Positions 5,277 to 11,470 of a DNA stretch of 17,123 nucleotides are shown in pieces. Under the pieces are notes generated by a model, which worked only from the letters and a program-made list of their open reading frames with translations, was not told the DNA's origin and did no database searches. This DNA comes from Clostridia bacterium. GTDB taxonomy: Bacteria; Bacillota_A; Clostridia; Christensenellales; Aristaeellaceae. Each line of letters starts with the position of its first letter. Positions within the stretch are counted from its first letter, which is position 1. The position numbers and the translations under genes are program-made. Location of the stretch: positions 1 through 17,123 of the forward strand of contig JAFQEB010000098.1 of assembly GCA_017399225.1 (NCBI GenBank), read 5' to 3'.

Positions 5277-6002
5277 ATGGATCAGAAGGCATTGTGGAAG
5301 CTCACCTACGGCGTATATCTGCTCACGGCCCGGCAGGAGGGCCGGGACAACGGCTGCATCATCAATACGGCGGTGCAGGTGGCCAGCGACCCGGCGCGGA
5401 TCTCCGTGGCGGTCGTCAAGGGAGGCTGTACCCATGATATGGTGCTGGAGACGGGCATGTTCAACATTTCGGCCCTGACGGTGGAGACCCCCTTCGAGCT
5501 GTTCCGGCGCTTCGGGATGCAGAGCGGCCGCGACGCGGACAAGTTTGCCGGCTTTGACGGCACGACCCGCAGCGAAAACGGGCTGCTGTACCTGACGGAG
5601 CATAGCGCCGGCTACCTGTCCTGCCGTGTGGCCGGCAGCGTCGACCTGGGGAGCCATACGCTCTTCATCGGCGAGGTGACGGACGGCGAGGCGCTCTCCG
5701 ACCGGGAGATGTGCAGCTATGCGTACTATCAGACGGAGATCAAGCCCAAGGCAGCGCCGGTGAAAAAGAAAGCCTGGGTCTGCAGCGTGTGCGGCTATGT
5801 CTACGAGGGCGACGAGGTGCCGGAGGACTTCCTGTGCCCGCTGTGCAAGCACGGCAAGGCGGACTTTGTGCCGGCGGAGGCGCAGGCGTCGCCCGAACGC
5901 TGGGTGTGCGAGGTGTGCGGCTATGTGCATGAGGGCGAAACGCCGCCGGACAGCTGCCCGGTTTGCCATGTTCCGGCCGGCCGCTTCCGCCCGGAACCCT
6001 GA
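5277..6002 (+). CDS. Flavin reductase (FMN-binding) fused to two rubredoxin domains (Hrb-like)
   Basis: A 241-residue protein; ATG 5277 follows CGGAGG (5266-5271), so the frame extending back through the repeat element is not used. Residues 1-160 are a flavin reductase-like FMN-binding domain (LTYGVYLLTA, NGCIINTAVQVASDPARISVAV, THDMVLETGMFNISAL, FIGEVTDGE). Two short rubredoxin domains follow: Cys169/172 with Cys187/190, then Cys211/214 with Cys227/230, each CxxCGYV...CPxC. The one-rubredoxin version is high-molecular-weight rubredoxin (Hrb) of acetogens, an NAD(P)H-dependent electron donor to diiron flavoproteins and rubredoxin-dependent peroxidases in the anaerobe oxygen response. Both rubredoxins have the compact inter-cysteine loop of rubrerythrin-type domains. 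A double rubredoxin could let the protein hold two electrons for a two-electron acceptor such as the rubrerythrin at the window start; this is inference. Confidence 0.88.
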   Translation: MDQKALWKLTYGVYLLTARQEGRDNGCIINTAVQVASDPARISVAVVKGGCTHDMVLETGMFNISALTVETPFELFRRFGMQSGRDADKFAGFDGTTRSENGLLYLTEHSAGYLSCRVAGSVDLGSHTLFIGEVTDGEALSDREMCSYAYYQTEIKPKAAPVKKKAWVCSVCGYVYEGDEVPEDFLCPLCKHGKADFVPAEAQASPERWVCEVCGYVHEGETPPDSCPVCHVPAGRFRPEP

Positions 6003-6071
6003 AATCCTGCGCAAAAAGGGCGAAAACCGGCGGCAGATTATGAACTGGATGTAACTTTTCCGCCGCAGGCA

Positions 6072-6100
6072 TTGCATGGCGGTCGAATTCGTGTCATAAT
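6072..6100 (+). promoter_or_regulatory. Sigma-A promoter for the parvulin foldase gene
   Basis: TTGCAT (6072-6077), a 17-bp spacer and CATAAT (6095-6100), 48 bp upstream of the start codon. Confidence 0.65.
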
Positions 6101-6148
6101 AGAGGCAGTCCCCGCGCTGATGCGGGAGGAAGGGAAGGAAACTGCCTG

Positions 6149-7480
6149 ATGAAGATGATGAAACGACTGATGGCGCTGCTGATGGCGCTGCTGCTGTGCG
6201 GCGCCTGCGCGCTGGCGGAGACGGAAGCCGTCCAGAGCCCCGACGACGTGATGGCCACCGTGAACGGCGAAGCGATCACCCGCGCGGAGTTCGAGCAGTA
6301 TTATACGATCCTGTGCAATCAGTATACCGACCTGGGCTACGATGTGACGTTGCCCGAAAACGACGAGATCCTCAGGGATTGGGCGCTGGACAATGCGGTG
6401 CAGGTCACCCTGATGGATCAGAAGATTGCCGAGATCGGTATGGCGCTGACCGAGGAGGAGAAGGCCGACGCTGCTCAGCAGGGCCGCGACGACTGGCAGA
6501 GCATCATTGATGAGGGGCTGTCCTACTACGGCGTGACCGAGAGCACCAGCGAGGACGAGCGTGCGGCGATGCTCATCGAGGTGCTGGCGACGCTGGAGCG
6601 CGCGGGCTACACCGAGCAGAGCTTCATTGACGAGGCGGTGAAGACTGCCCTGTATGTGAAGTTTGAGGACAGCATCGTGGCAGACGTGGCGATCCCCGAC
6701 GAGGAGGTCACTGCCTACTACAACGAGCTGGTGGAAGCCGACGAGGTGGCCTATAAGGACAACGCTGCTGCCTATGAGGACATGCAGTACATGAACCAGA
6801 TGTACCTGATCTACGGTATGCCCGATTACTATGTGGATCTGTACTATCGTCCCGATGGATACCGCCGCGTGACCCACATCCTCCTGGAGGTGGACGAGAC
6901 CCTGCTGGCTACCTACAACGACCTGCTGGCTGCCTACGAGGAGCAGCAGCTGACCCTGGAGGAGGGCGGCGAGGTGACGGCGGAGCTGATCACCGAGGCC
7001 CAGGTGGAGGAGGCCCGTCTGGCTATCATCGCCAACGTGCAGCCCAAGATCGACGAGATCAACCAGAAGCTGGATGAGGGCGCGGCCTTTGCCGACCTGA
7101 TCCCCCTGTACACCATCGACGCCATGAACACCCCCGAGACCATCGCCCAGGGCTACGAGGTGCACATGGACTCCACCACCTTCGTGACCGAGTTCCGCGA
7201 TGCGGCCTTCACCGTGGATAACCCCGGCGACGTGACGGCCCCCGTGGTCAGCCAGTTCGGCGTGCACATCCTGCAGTATGTGGAGGATATCCCCGGCGGC
7301 CCGGTGGAGCTGACCGCCGACCTGATGGAGCTGCTCCGCCTGGAGCTGCTGCCCGCTGCCCAGAACGCCAAGTACAATGAGGTGTTCACCCAGTGGCTGG
7401 ACGCCTCCGAGATCGTGTACAGCGAGGAAGCCAAGGCCTTTGCCACCCCCGCCGAGACTGCGGAGGAAGCGGCAGAATAA
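6149..7480 (+). CDS. Exported SurA/PrsA-like parvulin peptidyl-prolyl isomerase
   Basis: A 443-residue protein. ATG 6149 follows GGAGGAAGGGAAGGAA; ATG 6158 is a possible alternative. Residues 1-23 are a signal peptide (cleavage near ALA/ET). The two cysteines (17, 20) do not form a clear lipobox, so it may be soluble or membrane-retained rather than lipidated. Residues 33-190 resemble the SurA_N/PrsA chaperone region (VMATVNGEAITRAEFEQYY). Residues about 240-380 form the parvulin domain, opening with VTHILLEV (His243) and closing with FGVHILQYV (His373). Between its first strand and the helix is an acidic insertion of about 50 residues (EEQQLTLEEGGEVTAELITE). The family assists folding of secreted proteins at the membrane-wall interface. 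The whole protein is strongly acidic. It is monocistronic, with promoter and strong terminator. Confidence 0.87.
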   Translation: MKMMKRLMALLMALLLCGACALAETEAVQSPDDVMATVNGEAITRAEFEQYYTILCNQYTDLGYDVTLPENDEILRDWALDNAVQVTLMDQKIAEIGMALTEEEKADAAQQGRDDWQSIIDEGLSYYGVTESTSEDERAAMLIEVLATLERAGYTEQSFIDEAVKTALYVKFEDSIVADVAIPDEEVTAYYNELVEADEVAYKDNAAAYEDMQYMNQMYLIYGMPDYYVDLYYRPDGYRRVTHILLEVDETLLATYNDLLAAYEEQQLTLEEGGEVTAELITEAQVEEARLAIIANVQPKIDEINQKLDEGAAFADLIPLYTIDAMNTPETIAQGYEVHMDSTTFVTEFRDAAFTVDNPGDVTAPVVSQFGVHILQYVEDIPGGPVELTADLMELLRLELLPAAQNAKYNEVFTQWLDASEIVYSEEAKAFATPAETAEEAAE

Positions 7481-7498
7481 TATTCCCCGGAAGCTTTC

Positions 7499-7528
7499 AG
7501 AGCCTGCACAGTGCGTGCAGGCTCTTTT
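7499..7528 (+). terminator. Intrinsic terminator of the parvulin gene
   Basis: A perfect 11-bp stem AGAGCCTGCAC/GTGCAGGCTCT with a 5-nt loop, running into TTTT. Confidence 0.92.
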
Positions 7529-7575
7529 GCTGCGGAGGCTGCCCCGGTGAGGCAGGGCGGCGTCCATTCGAAAAA

Positions 7576-7921
7576 CCTTCCCCCTTGGGGGAAGGGGGAC
7601 CGCCGCGTCAGCGGTGGTGGATGAGGCCTTCACTCCCGCGGCAACCCGAACCGCCAGCAAGGCGGGCGACCAATGGTCGCCCCTACGGCGGAGCGAGTGC
7701 CCCCGCAGCCAAAAGGCTCTCCCTCCGGGAGAGCTGTCACCGAAGGTGACTGAGAGGGCTCGCGTCAGCGGCGGTGGATGAGGCCGTCACTCCTGCGGCA
7801 ACCCGAACCTGCGGCAGGGCGGGCGACCAATGGCCGCCCCTACGGCGGAGCGAGCGCCAATGTAGCCAAAGCCTCCCTCCTTGAGGGAGGTGGCATCGCG
7901 CACGCGCGATGACGGTGGGAG
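7576..7921. repeat. Tandem GC-rich hairpin modules, array 1
   Basis: No gene is supported between 7481 and 8035. The interval holds about two and a half copies of a module of about 157 bp. Each module starts with a palindromic head (CCTTCCCCC/GGGGGAAGG at 7576; GGCTCTCCC/GGGAGAGC at 7715; CCTCCCTC/GAGGGAGG at 7872). It continues with GCGGTGGTGGATGAGGCC-type sequence (7611 and, 157 bp later, 7771) and CGGCAACCCGAACC. A GGGCGACC-AAT-GGTCGCCC hairpin plus CCTACGGCGGAGCGAG completes it. The same family reappears at about 16561-17002. Such hairpin-headed intergenic repeats are familiar in gut Clostridia. A frame runs across the array but has no ribosome site and is an artefact of GC-rich repeats. 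Confidence 0.8.
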
Positions 7922-7973
7922 CTCACGCCAGCAGAAATGCGCCGTCCCCCCCTCCCGAACATGAGATCCGCAC

Positions 7974-7999
7974 AAAAAAGCTCCCCCTTTCGGAGGAGC
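7974..7999 (-). terminator. Intrinsic terminator of the B12-regulated operon
   Basis: On the minus strand GCTCCTCC-GAAA-GGGGGAGC (one G-T pair) is followed by TTTTTT. It lies about 36 bp after the ECF S component stop and converges on hairpin array 1. Confidence 0.9.
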
Positions 8000-8034
8000 C
8001 CCATGTCAATGGATGCGAATATCAGCGGCCCGCT

Positions 8035-8553
8035 TTACCTTCCGTTAAGGCCCCTGTTCAGCCGATGCAGCAGATCGCCCAGCGGAACGATCAGAAGGCC
8101 GGTGCAGAAATTGCTGATCCCGTGGAGCATATCAAAGCCAAGGCCCGCGGCGATCCACGCCAGCATACCATTGAAGTCCAAGCCGAACAGCAGCGCCTGG
8201 GCCGGCGCGTAAAGTGTGCCGTAGAGGAAGCCGTGGGCGCTGCAAAGCGCTGCGCTGAGGATCACCTGCTTCGTCCTGCTGCCCTTCACCGGCAGCAGCA
8301 GCGCCGCCGCCCACAAAAGGGGCCACAGGTACAGGTAGGGGATCCACCACAGGCCGAAGCCGCCGTAAAGGCCCGTCAGCAGCACGAAGATCAGGATCGG
8401 GTACAGCGCCTTTTTGCGGTACACCCGCGTGAAAAGGATGGTAAACATGCTCAGCAGGTGGATGTTGGGCAGCGCGTCCATCAGCACCTTGGAGGCAAAC
8501 ATCATCGCCCCCAGCAGGCCGAAGATCACGGTTTCCCGGACGGTGAGCTTCAT
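8035..8553 (-). CDS. ECF transporter S component, probably cobalamin or cobamide-precursor specific
   Basis: A 172-residue, very hydrophobic protein with about six membrane segments, the size and topology of energy-coupling factor substrate-binding (S) components. The opening MKLTVRETVIFGLLGAMMFASKVLMDALPN and the central GLWWIPYLYLWP and TLYAPAQALLFG motifs match a clostridial S-component subfamily often found beside DUF4430 proteins. The ATG overlaps the stop of the upstream DUF4430 gene by 4 nt (ATGA), indicating translational coupling. No EcfA ATPase or EcfT is present, so it would dock onto a shared ECF module encoded elsewhere (group II behaviour). Substrate assignment rests on the cobalamin riboswitch upstream rather than on residues in the protein; dimethylbenzimidazole or another precursor is possible. 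Confidence 0.85.
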   Translation of the reverse strand: MKLTVRETVIFGLLGAMMFASKVLMDALPNIHLLSMFTILFTRVYRKKALYPILIFVLLTGLYGGFGLWWIPYLYLWPLLWAAALLLPVKGSRTKQVILSAALCSAHGFLYGTLYAPAQALLFGLDFNGMLAWIAAGLGFDMLHGISNFCTGLLIVPLGDLLHRLNRGLNGR

Positions 8554-9011
8554 TTCTCCACCTTCATCATGTAGGTGCTGCCAGGCACGATATCCGTTTT
8601 GTCCACGCCGGTCATGCCGTAGGCGCCGTCGATGTAGAAGGCCCAGTAGGTGCCGTCTGCATCAAAGTCGGCGACAATGCCGTTGACCTTCTTGACGTAG
8701 AGGCCGTAGGGGCCCATCTCGCCCTCGATAAGGCCCAGCTCCACCAGCGCGTCGCCCACGGTGGTCTTGTCCGTGCTGACGGCGACGGTCGTCTGCGTGC
8801 CTGTCTTGTCCACAATGGCGAAGGTGAAGGCCCTTTCGCCCTGGCCTACCGCCGCGCCGTCCGCCACGGGGATGGCGACTGCCAGCGCCTCGTTGGGGGT
8901 ACGGGGATCCTCCTGCTTGCCGAAATGACCCGCCGCGAACAGTGCTGCAGCCGCAATGAGCACCACGCAAAGAGCCATGAGCAATGCTTTTTTCCAGTTC
9001 ATTGTCTTCAT
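8550..9011 (-). CDS. Secreted/anchored DUF4430 (transcobalamin C-terminal-like) protein
   Basis: A 153-residue protein whose start codon has its first base at 9011, with AAGGAG at 9023-9028. The spacing is 11 nt, slightly long, but the next ATG (9002) would be 20 nt away. An N-terminal hydrophobic segment (residues 8-27, ALLMALCVVLIAAAALFAAG) is a signal peptide or anchor. Residues about 60-153 are a DUF4430 domain: TVAVSTDKTTVGDALVELGL, GPYGLYVKKVNGI, GTYWAFYIDG and MTGVDKTDIVPGSTY. DUF4430 resembles the C-terminal beta domain of mammalian intrinsic factor and transcobalamin, which contacts the cobalamin face. Being first in a riboswitch-controlled operon with an S component, it is a candidate extracellular cobamide-capture protein feeding the transporter; this is inference. 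No lipobox is seen. Confidence 0.85.
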   Translation of the reverse strand: MKTMNWKKALLMALCVVLIAAAALFAAGHFGKQEDPRTPNEALAVAIPVADGAAVGQGERAFTFAIVDKTGTQTTVAVSTDKTTVGDALVELGLIEGEMGPYGLYVKKVNGIVADFDADGTYWAFYIDGAYGMTGVDKTDIVPGSTYMMKVEK

Positions 9012-9086
9012 GATCCTGCATTCTCCTTATGGATTTGTATTCCCGGTGCGGGGCAGGCGCTCGCTGCCGCTGTGCAAGGGGTTTTG

Positions 9087-9238
9087 ACTGCCGAGTATTC
9101 CGGCTCGACGCGGTCTGCTCCGCCTTCTCAGCTTGCGCCAATGGCATGTCCCCGGCTTGCGGCGCCGGGCAGGAGCTTCCCATGCTGCGTCTCACGGCGA
9201 CGGGCTCGCGCAGGGGTTTCACCTGCTTCCTCGTCACA
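9087..9238 (-). promoter_or_regulatory. Cobalamin riboswitch
   Basis: Read on the minus strand the leader carries the B12-aptamer landmarks in order: GGTGAAA (9217-9223), CCCGTCGCC then GTGA (9196-9204 and below; family consensus CCCGCCACTGTGA), ATGCCATTG (9139-9147; consensus AxGCCACTG), GAGAAGGC (9122-9129; consensus GGGAAGGC), and a B12 box AGCCGGAATACTCGG (9091-9105). It starts within a few bases of the expected transcription start. Between the aptamer and the ribosome site there is a GC-rich hairpin (GGCAG/CTGCC) without a T-run, so control is more likely at translation than by termination; this last point is inference. Confidence 0.9.
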
Positions 9239-9247
9239 GTCAGGATG

Positions 9248-9276
9248 ATGATACCACGGGTTCGGGCATTTTGCAA
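9248..9276 (-). promoter_or_regulatory. Sigma-A promoter of the B12-regulated operon
   Basis: On the minus strand TTGCAA (9271-9276), a 17-bp spacer and TATCAT (9248-9253) with a TGG extension. Expected start near 9241 leads directly into the riboswitch. Confidence 0.8.
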
Positions 9277-9327
9277 GCTGCCGCGGCGGCCTGCGCAGCG
9301 CGTTCATTGCAAACCTGATTCCGGCAG

Positions 9328-9356
9328 TTGCGTGAAACGCAGGAATATGCTATAAT
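9328..9356 (+). promoter_or_regulatory. Sigma-A promoter of murA
   Basis: TTGCGT (9328-9333), a 17-bp spacer and TATAAT (9351-9356) with a TGC extension. It is divergent from the B12-operon promoter, with about 50 bp between the -35 boxes, and implies a murA leader of about 100 nt. Confidence 0.8.
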
Positions 9357-9418
9357 AAGCTGTCTGAGTATATCATCCGTGGGGAGCCCTGCGGGTGAAG
9401 GAAAATTGTCAATCCATT

Positions 9419-9465
9419 ATCAGGTTTGCCTGATTCAGGAGGTGAGCCGGCGCAAGCCGGATATC
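9419..9465 (+). promoter_or_regulatory. murA ribosome site flanked by two hairpins
   Basis: AGGAGGTGA (9437-9445) is preceded by hairpin ATCAGG-TTTG-CCTGAT (9419-9434) and followed by CCGGC-GCAA-GCCGG (9447-9460), a GNRA-loop hairpin. The linear distance from GGAGG to ATG 9466 is 23 nt, far too long. Subtracting the 14-nt hairpin leaves 9 nt, so the folded hairpin may bring the ribosome site into register. The alternative is initiation at the in-frame GTG 9442, which has no ribosome site. Confidence 0.55.
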
Positions 9466-10734
9466 ATGCCCACGAAAGAGAGAATGCTGATCACCGGCGG
9501 CAATCCCCTGCAGGGCGAGGTGCGCGTGAGCGGCGGCAAGAACACGGCGGTGGCGGTCATCCCCGCAACGCTGCTGTGCGACGAGCCCTGTACCATCGAG
9601 AACCTGCCCGACATCGCGGATGTGTATGCGCTGGTGGATATCCTGCGCGCGCTGGGCGCGAAGGTGGAGTACGTCCCCAACCTGTACATGAAGGTGGATC
9701 CCCGCCCGGCGGACGGCTGGCAGGTCAGCTATGCCGATTCCCAGCGCCTGCGTGCCAGCTACTATCTGCTGGGCGCGCTGCTGGGCCGCCGCAATGAGGC
9801 AGAGGTGTACCTCCCCGGCGGCTGTGCCATCGGCGCCCGCCCCATCGACCAGCACATCAAGGGCTTTGAGGCCCTGGGCGCGGTGGTGGAGCAGCTGGGC
9901 GGCCGCATCGTCGCCAAGGCGGACGGCCTCATCGGCAGCGACGTGTTCTTCGACGTGGTCACTGTGGGCGGCACCATCAATGTGATGCTGGCCGCCGCAA
10001 AGGCCCGGGGCACGACCATCATCTACAACGCTGCCAAGGAGCCCCACATCGTCGACCTGGCCAACTTCCTCAACTCCATGGGCGCGAAGATCAAGGGCGC
10101 GGGCACGGATGTGATCCGCATCCGGGGTCAGCAGTACCTGCACGGCGCGACCTACGCCGTCATCCCCGACCAGATCGAAACGGGTACGCTGATGATCGCC
10201 GCCGCCGCCACCCATGGCGACGTGGTGATCCACGGCTGCATCCCCACCCATATGGAAGCGCTGAGCGCGAAGCTGCTGGAGATGGGCGTGCGCGTCACCG
10301 ACAGCGATGACGCCATCCGCGTTCGCTCCAACGGCGTGCACCGGGCCGTCAACATCAAGACGCAGGTGTACCCCGGCTTCCCCACGGATCTGCAGCAGCC
10401 CATGTCAGCCCTGCTGACCACCGCCAAGGGCACCTCCATCGTGCAGGAGACGATCTATGAATCCCGCCTCAAGCACCTGACGGAGATCAGCCGGATGGGC
10501 GCGCAGGTGCGTATCATGGACCGCACCGCCATCATTGAGGGCGTGACCGATCTCTACGGCGCCCCCATCACCGCCACTGACCTGCGTGCAGGCGCGGCGC
10601 TGGTGGTCGCCGGCCTGATGGCCCGGGGCGTGACGGAGATCTACGAGCCGCATTATATCGACCGCGGCTATGAGCATATTGAAGATAAGCTGCGCTCCCT
10701 GGGCGCGGTGATCAGCCGCGAAAAGGGCGAGTAA
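9466..10734 (+). CDS. murA: UDP-N-acetylglucosamine 1-carboxyvinyltransferase (MurA)
   Basis: A 422-residue protein, normal length for MurA, which transfers enolpyruvate from phosphoenolpyruvate to UDP-GlcNAc in the first committed step of peptidoglycan synthesis in the cytoplasm. Visible motifs are SGGKNTAV with the PEP/UDP-GlcNAc-contacting Lys25 and Asn26, the active-site loop PGGCAIGARPID with Cys120 (the fosfomycin-targeted cysteine, so predicted sensitive at that residue), and conserved stretches GGTINVMLAAA, PDQIETGT, YPGFPTDLQQP and DLRAGAALVVAGL. The start is taken as ATG 9466 (MPTKERMLITGG), giving the family-typical N-terminus. It has its own promoter and a 100-nt leader; the J-domain gene follows after 39 bp with no terminator. 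Firmicutes often carry two MurA paralogs, and which this is cannot be told from the window. Confidence 0.96.
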   Translation: MPTKERMLITGGNPLQGEVRVSGGKNTAVAVIPATLLCDEPCTIENLPDIADVYALVDILRALGAKVEYVPNLYMKVDPRPADGWQVSYADSQRLRASYYLLGALLGRRNEAEVYLPGGCAIGARPIDQHIKGFEALGAVVEQLGGRIVAKADGLIGSDVFFDVVTVGGTINVMLAAAKARGTTIIYNAAKEPHIVDLANFLNSMGAKIKGAGTDVIRIRGQQYLHGATYAVIPDQIETGTLMIAAAATHGDVVIHGCIPTHMEALSAKLLEMGVRVTDSDDAIRVRSNGVHRAVNIKTQVYPGFPTDLQQPMSALLTTAKGTSIVQETIYESRLKHLTEISRMGAQVRIMDRTAIIEGVTDLYGAPITATDLRAGAALVVAGLMARGVTEIYEPHYIDRGYEHIEDKLRSLGAVISREKGE

Positions 10735-10773
10735 GCCCGGCTGCCTTCCCCGGGCGGGAGGGCCAAGCGGGAG

Positions 10774-11310
10774 GTGAGTGCCACGAGAAATCCTTTTGCC
10801 GTGCTGGGCCTGGACGCTGCCGCCGATGCGGAGGATGTGCGCGTGGCCTACCGCAGGCTGGTCAAGACCTGCCACCCGGATAAATTCCTGGACGCGGATG
10901 AACGCAAGGCCGCCCAGGAGAAGATGATCGCGCTGAACCTGGCCTACGAGGAGGCGCTGAAGCTGACCGCCCCCCGCAAAACGGTGGCCAGCTACAACAA
11001 GGAGCTGCCCCCGGACGAGGCGCTGATCCTGGCGGAAAAGCTGCTCAGGCGCGGCAGCCCGGAATCCGCCCTGCGCCACCTGCTCAGGGCCCAGACCCGC
11101 GACGGCGCCTGGTTTGCCATGCAGGGCCGGATCCTCATGGCGATGGATCAATACGAAACGGCCCACCAGTCCTACCGCGAGGCTGTGCGCCGGGAGCCGG
11201 ATAACAATGTCTACCGCGCCGGTGCGCTGGAGGCAGCCGTGGCCATGAAAAAGGCCCGGACGCCGCTGGGACGCGTGCAGCAGATGCTGAAAAAGCTGCG
11301 GAGAAAGTGA
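10774..11310 (+). CDS. J-domain protein with TPR-like C-terminal region
   Basis: A 178-residue protein. Residues about 6-65 are a DnaJ J-domain: NPFAVLGLDAAADAEDVRVAYRRL, with the invariant HPD at residues 34-36 (CHPDKF) that stimulates DnaK ATPase, and the helix IALNLAYEEAL. There is no Gly/Phe region or zinc domain. Residues 75-160 look like helical TPR-type pairs (DEALILAEKLLRRGSPESALRHLL and DQYETAHQSYREAVRREPDNN). It ends in a basic tail (LKKLRRK). It is probably a client-specific Hsp40 cochaperone rather than DnaJ itself. The start is uncertain: GTG 10774 has GGGAGGG 11 nt upstream but overlaps a better ribosome site (GGGAGG, 10769-10774) that points to about 10783, where homologs would begin but the codon is ACG. 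It is co-transcribed with murA. Confidence 0.85.
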   Translation: MSATRNPFAVLGLDAAADAEDVRVAYRRLVKTCHPDKFLDADERKAAQEKMIALNLAYEEALKLTAPRKTVASYNKELPPDEALILAEKLLRRGSPESALRHLLRAQTRDGAWFAMQGRILMAMDQYETAHQSYREAVRREPDNNVYRAGALEAAVAMKKARTPLGRVQQMLKKLRRK

Positions 11311-11321
11311 ACCGGATATTT

Positions 11322-11342
11322 ACGCCCTTCGGGGCGTTTTTT
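11322..11342 (+). terminator. Intrinsic terminator of the murA-J-domain operon
   Basis: ACGCCC-TTCG-GGGCGT followed by six T, 12 bp after the J-domain stop. It is a compact, strong tetraloop terminator. Confidence 0.93.
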
Positions 11343-11470
11343 GTTACAACTTTTCTGAAACGCTTCCCAAATGGCGTGCGTATTAGCTGATGTGGATGCA
11401 TCTACCTTTCCGCGGACGCAAGTCCTGCGAAAATGAATTTTGCCGATTTTGCTGAAAGAGGGCTTTGTTC

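Noticed and set aside
6038..7660. Open frame of 540 codons on the minus strand
   Set aside because: It is antisense to the parvulin gene, its repetitive HVLHVLIGS-like composition mirrors the acidic coding strand, and it runs into the hairpin array.
7576..7921. CRISPR array considered for the repeated hairpin modules
   Set aside because: Unit length is about 157 bp with no uniform short repeat and no spacer pattern, and no cas gene is in the window. The same applies to the 7-bp arrays at 14813-14991, which have no spacers.
9029..9355. Plus-strand open frame over the riboswitch
   Set aside because: The interval is explained by the minus-strand promoter and cobalamin aptamer, and there is no ribosome site.
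11408..11430. GGAC-GCAA-GTCC hairpin before the deacetylase-like gene, considered as a c-di-GMP (GEMM) riboswitch
   Set aside because: Only one GNRA-capped stem is present; the second stem and conserved joining bases of the aptamer are missing.
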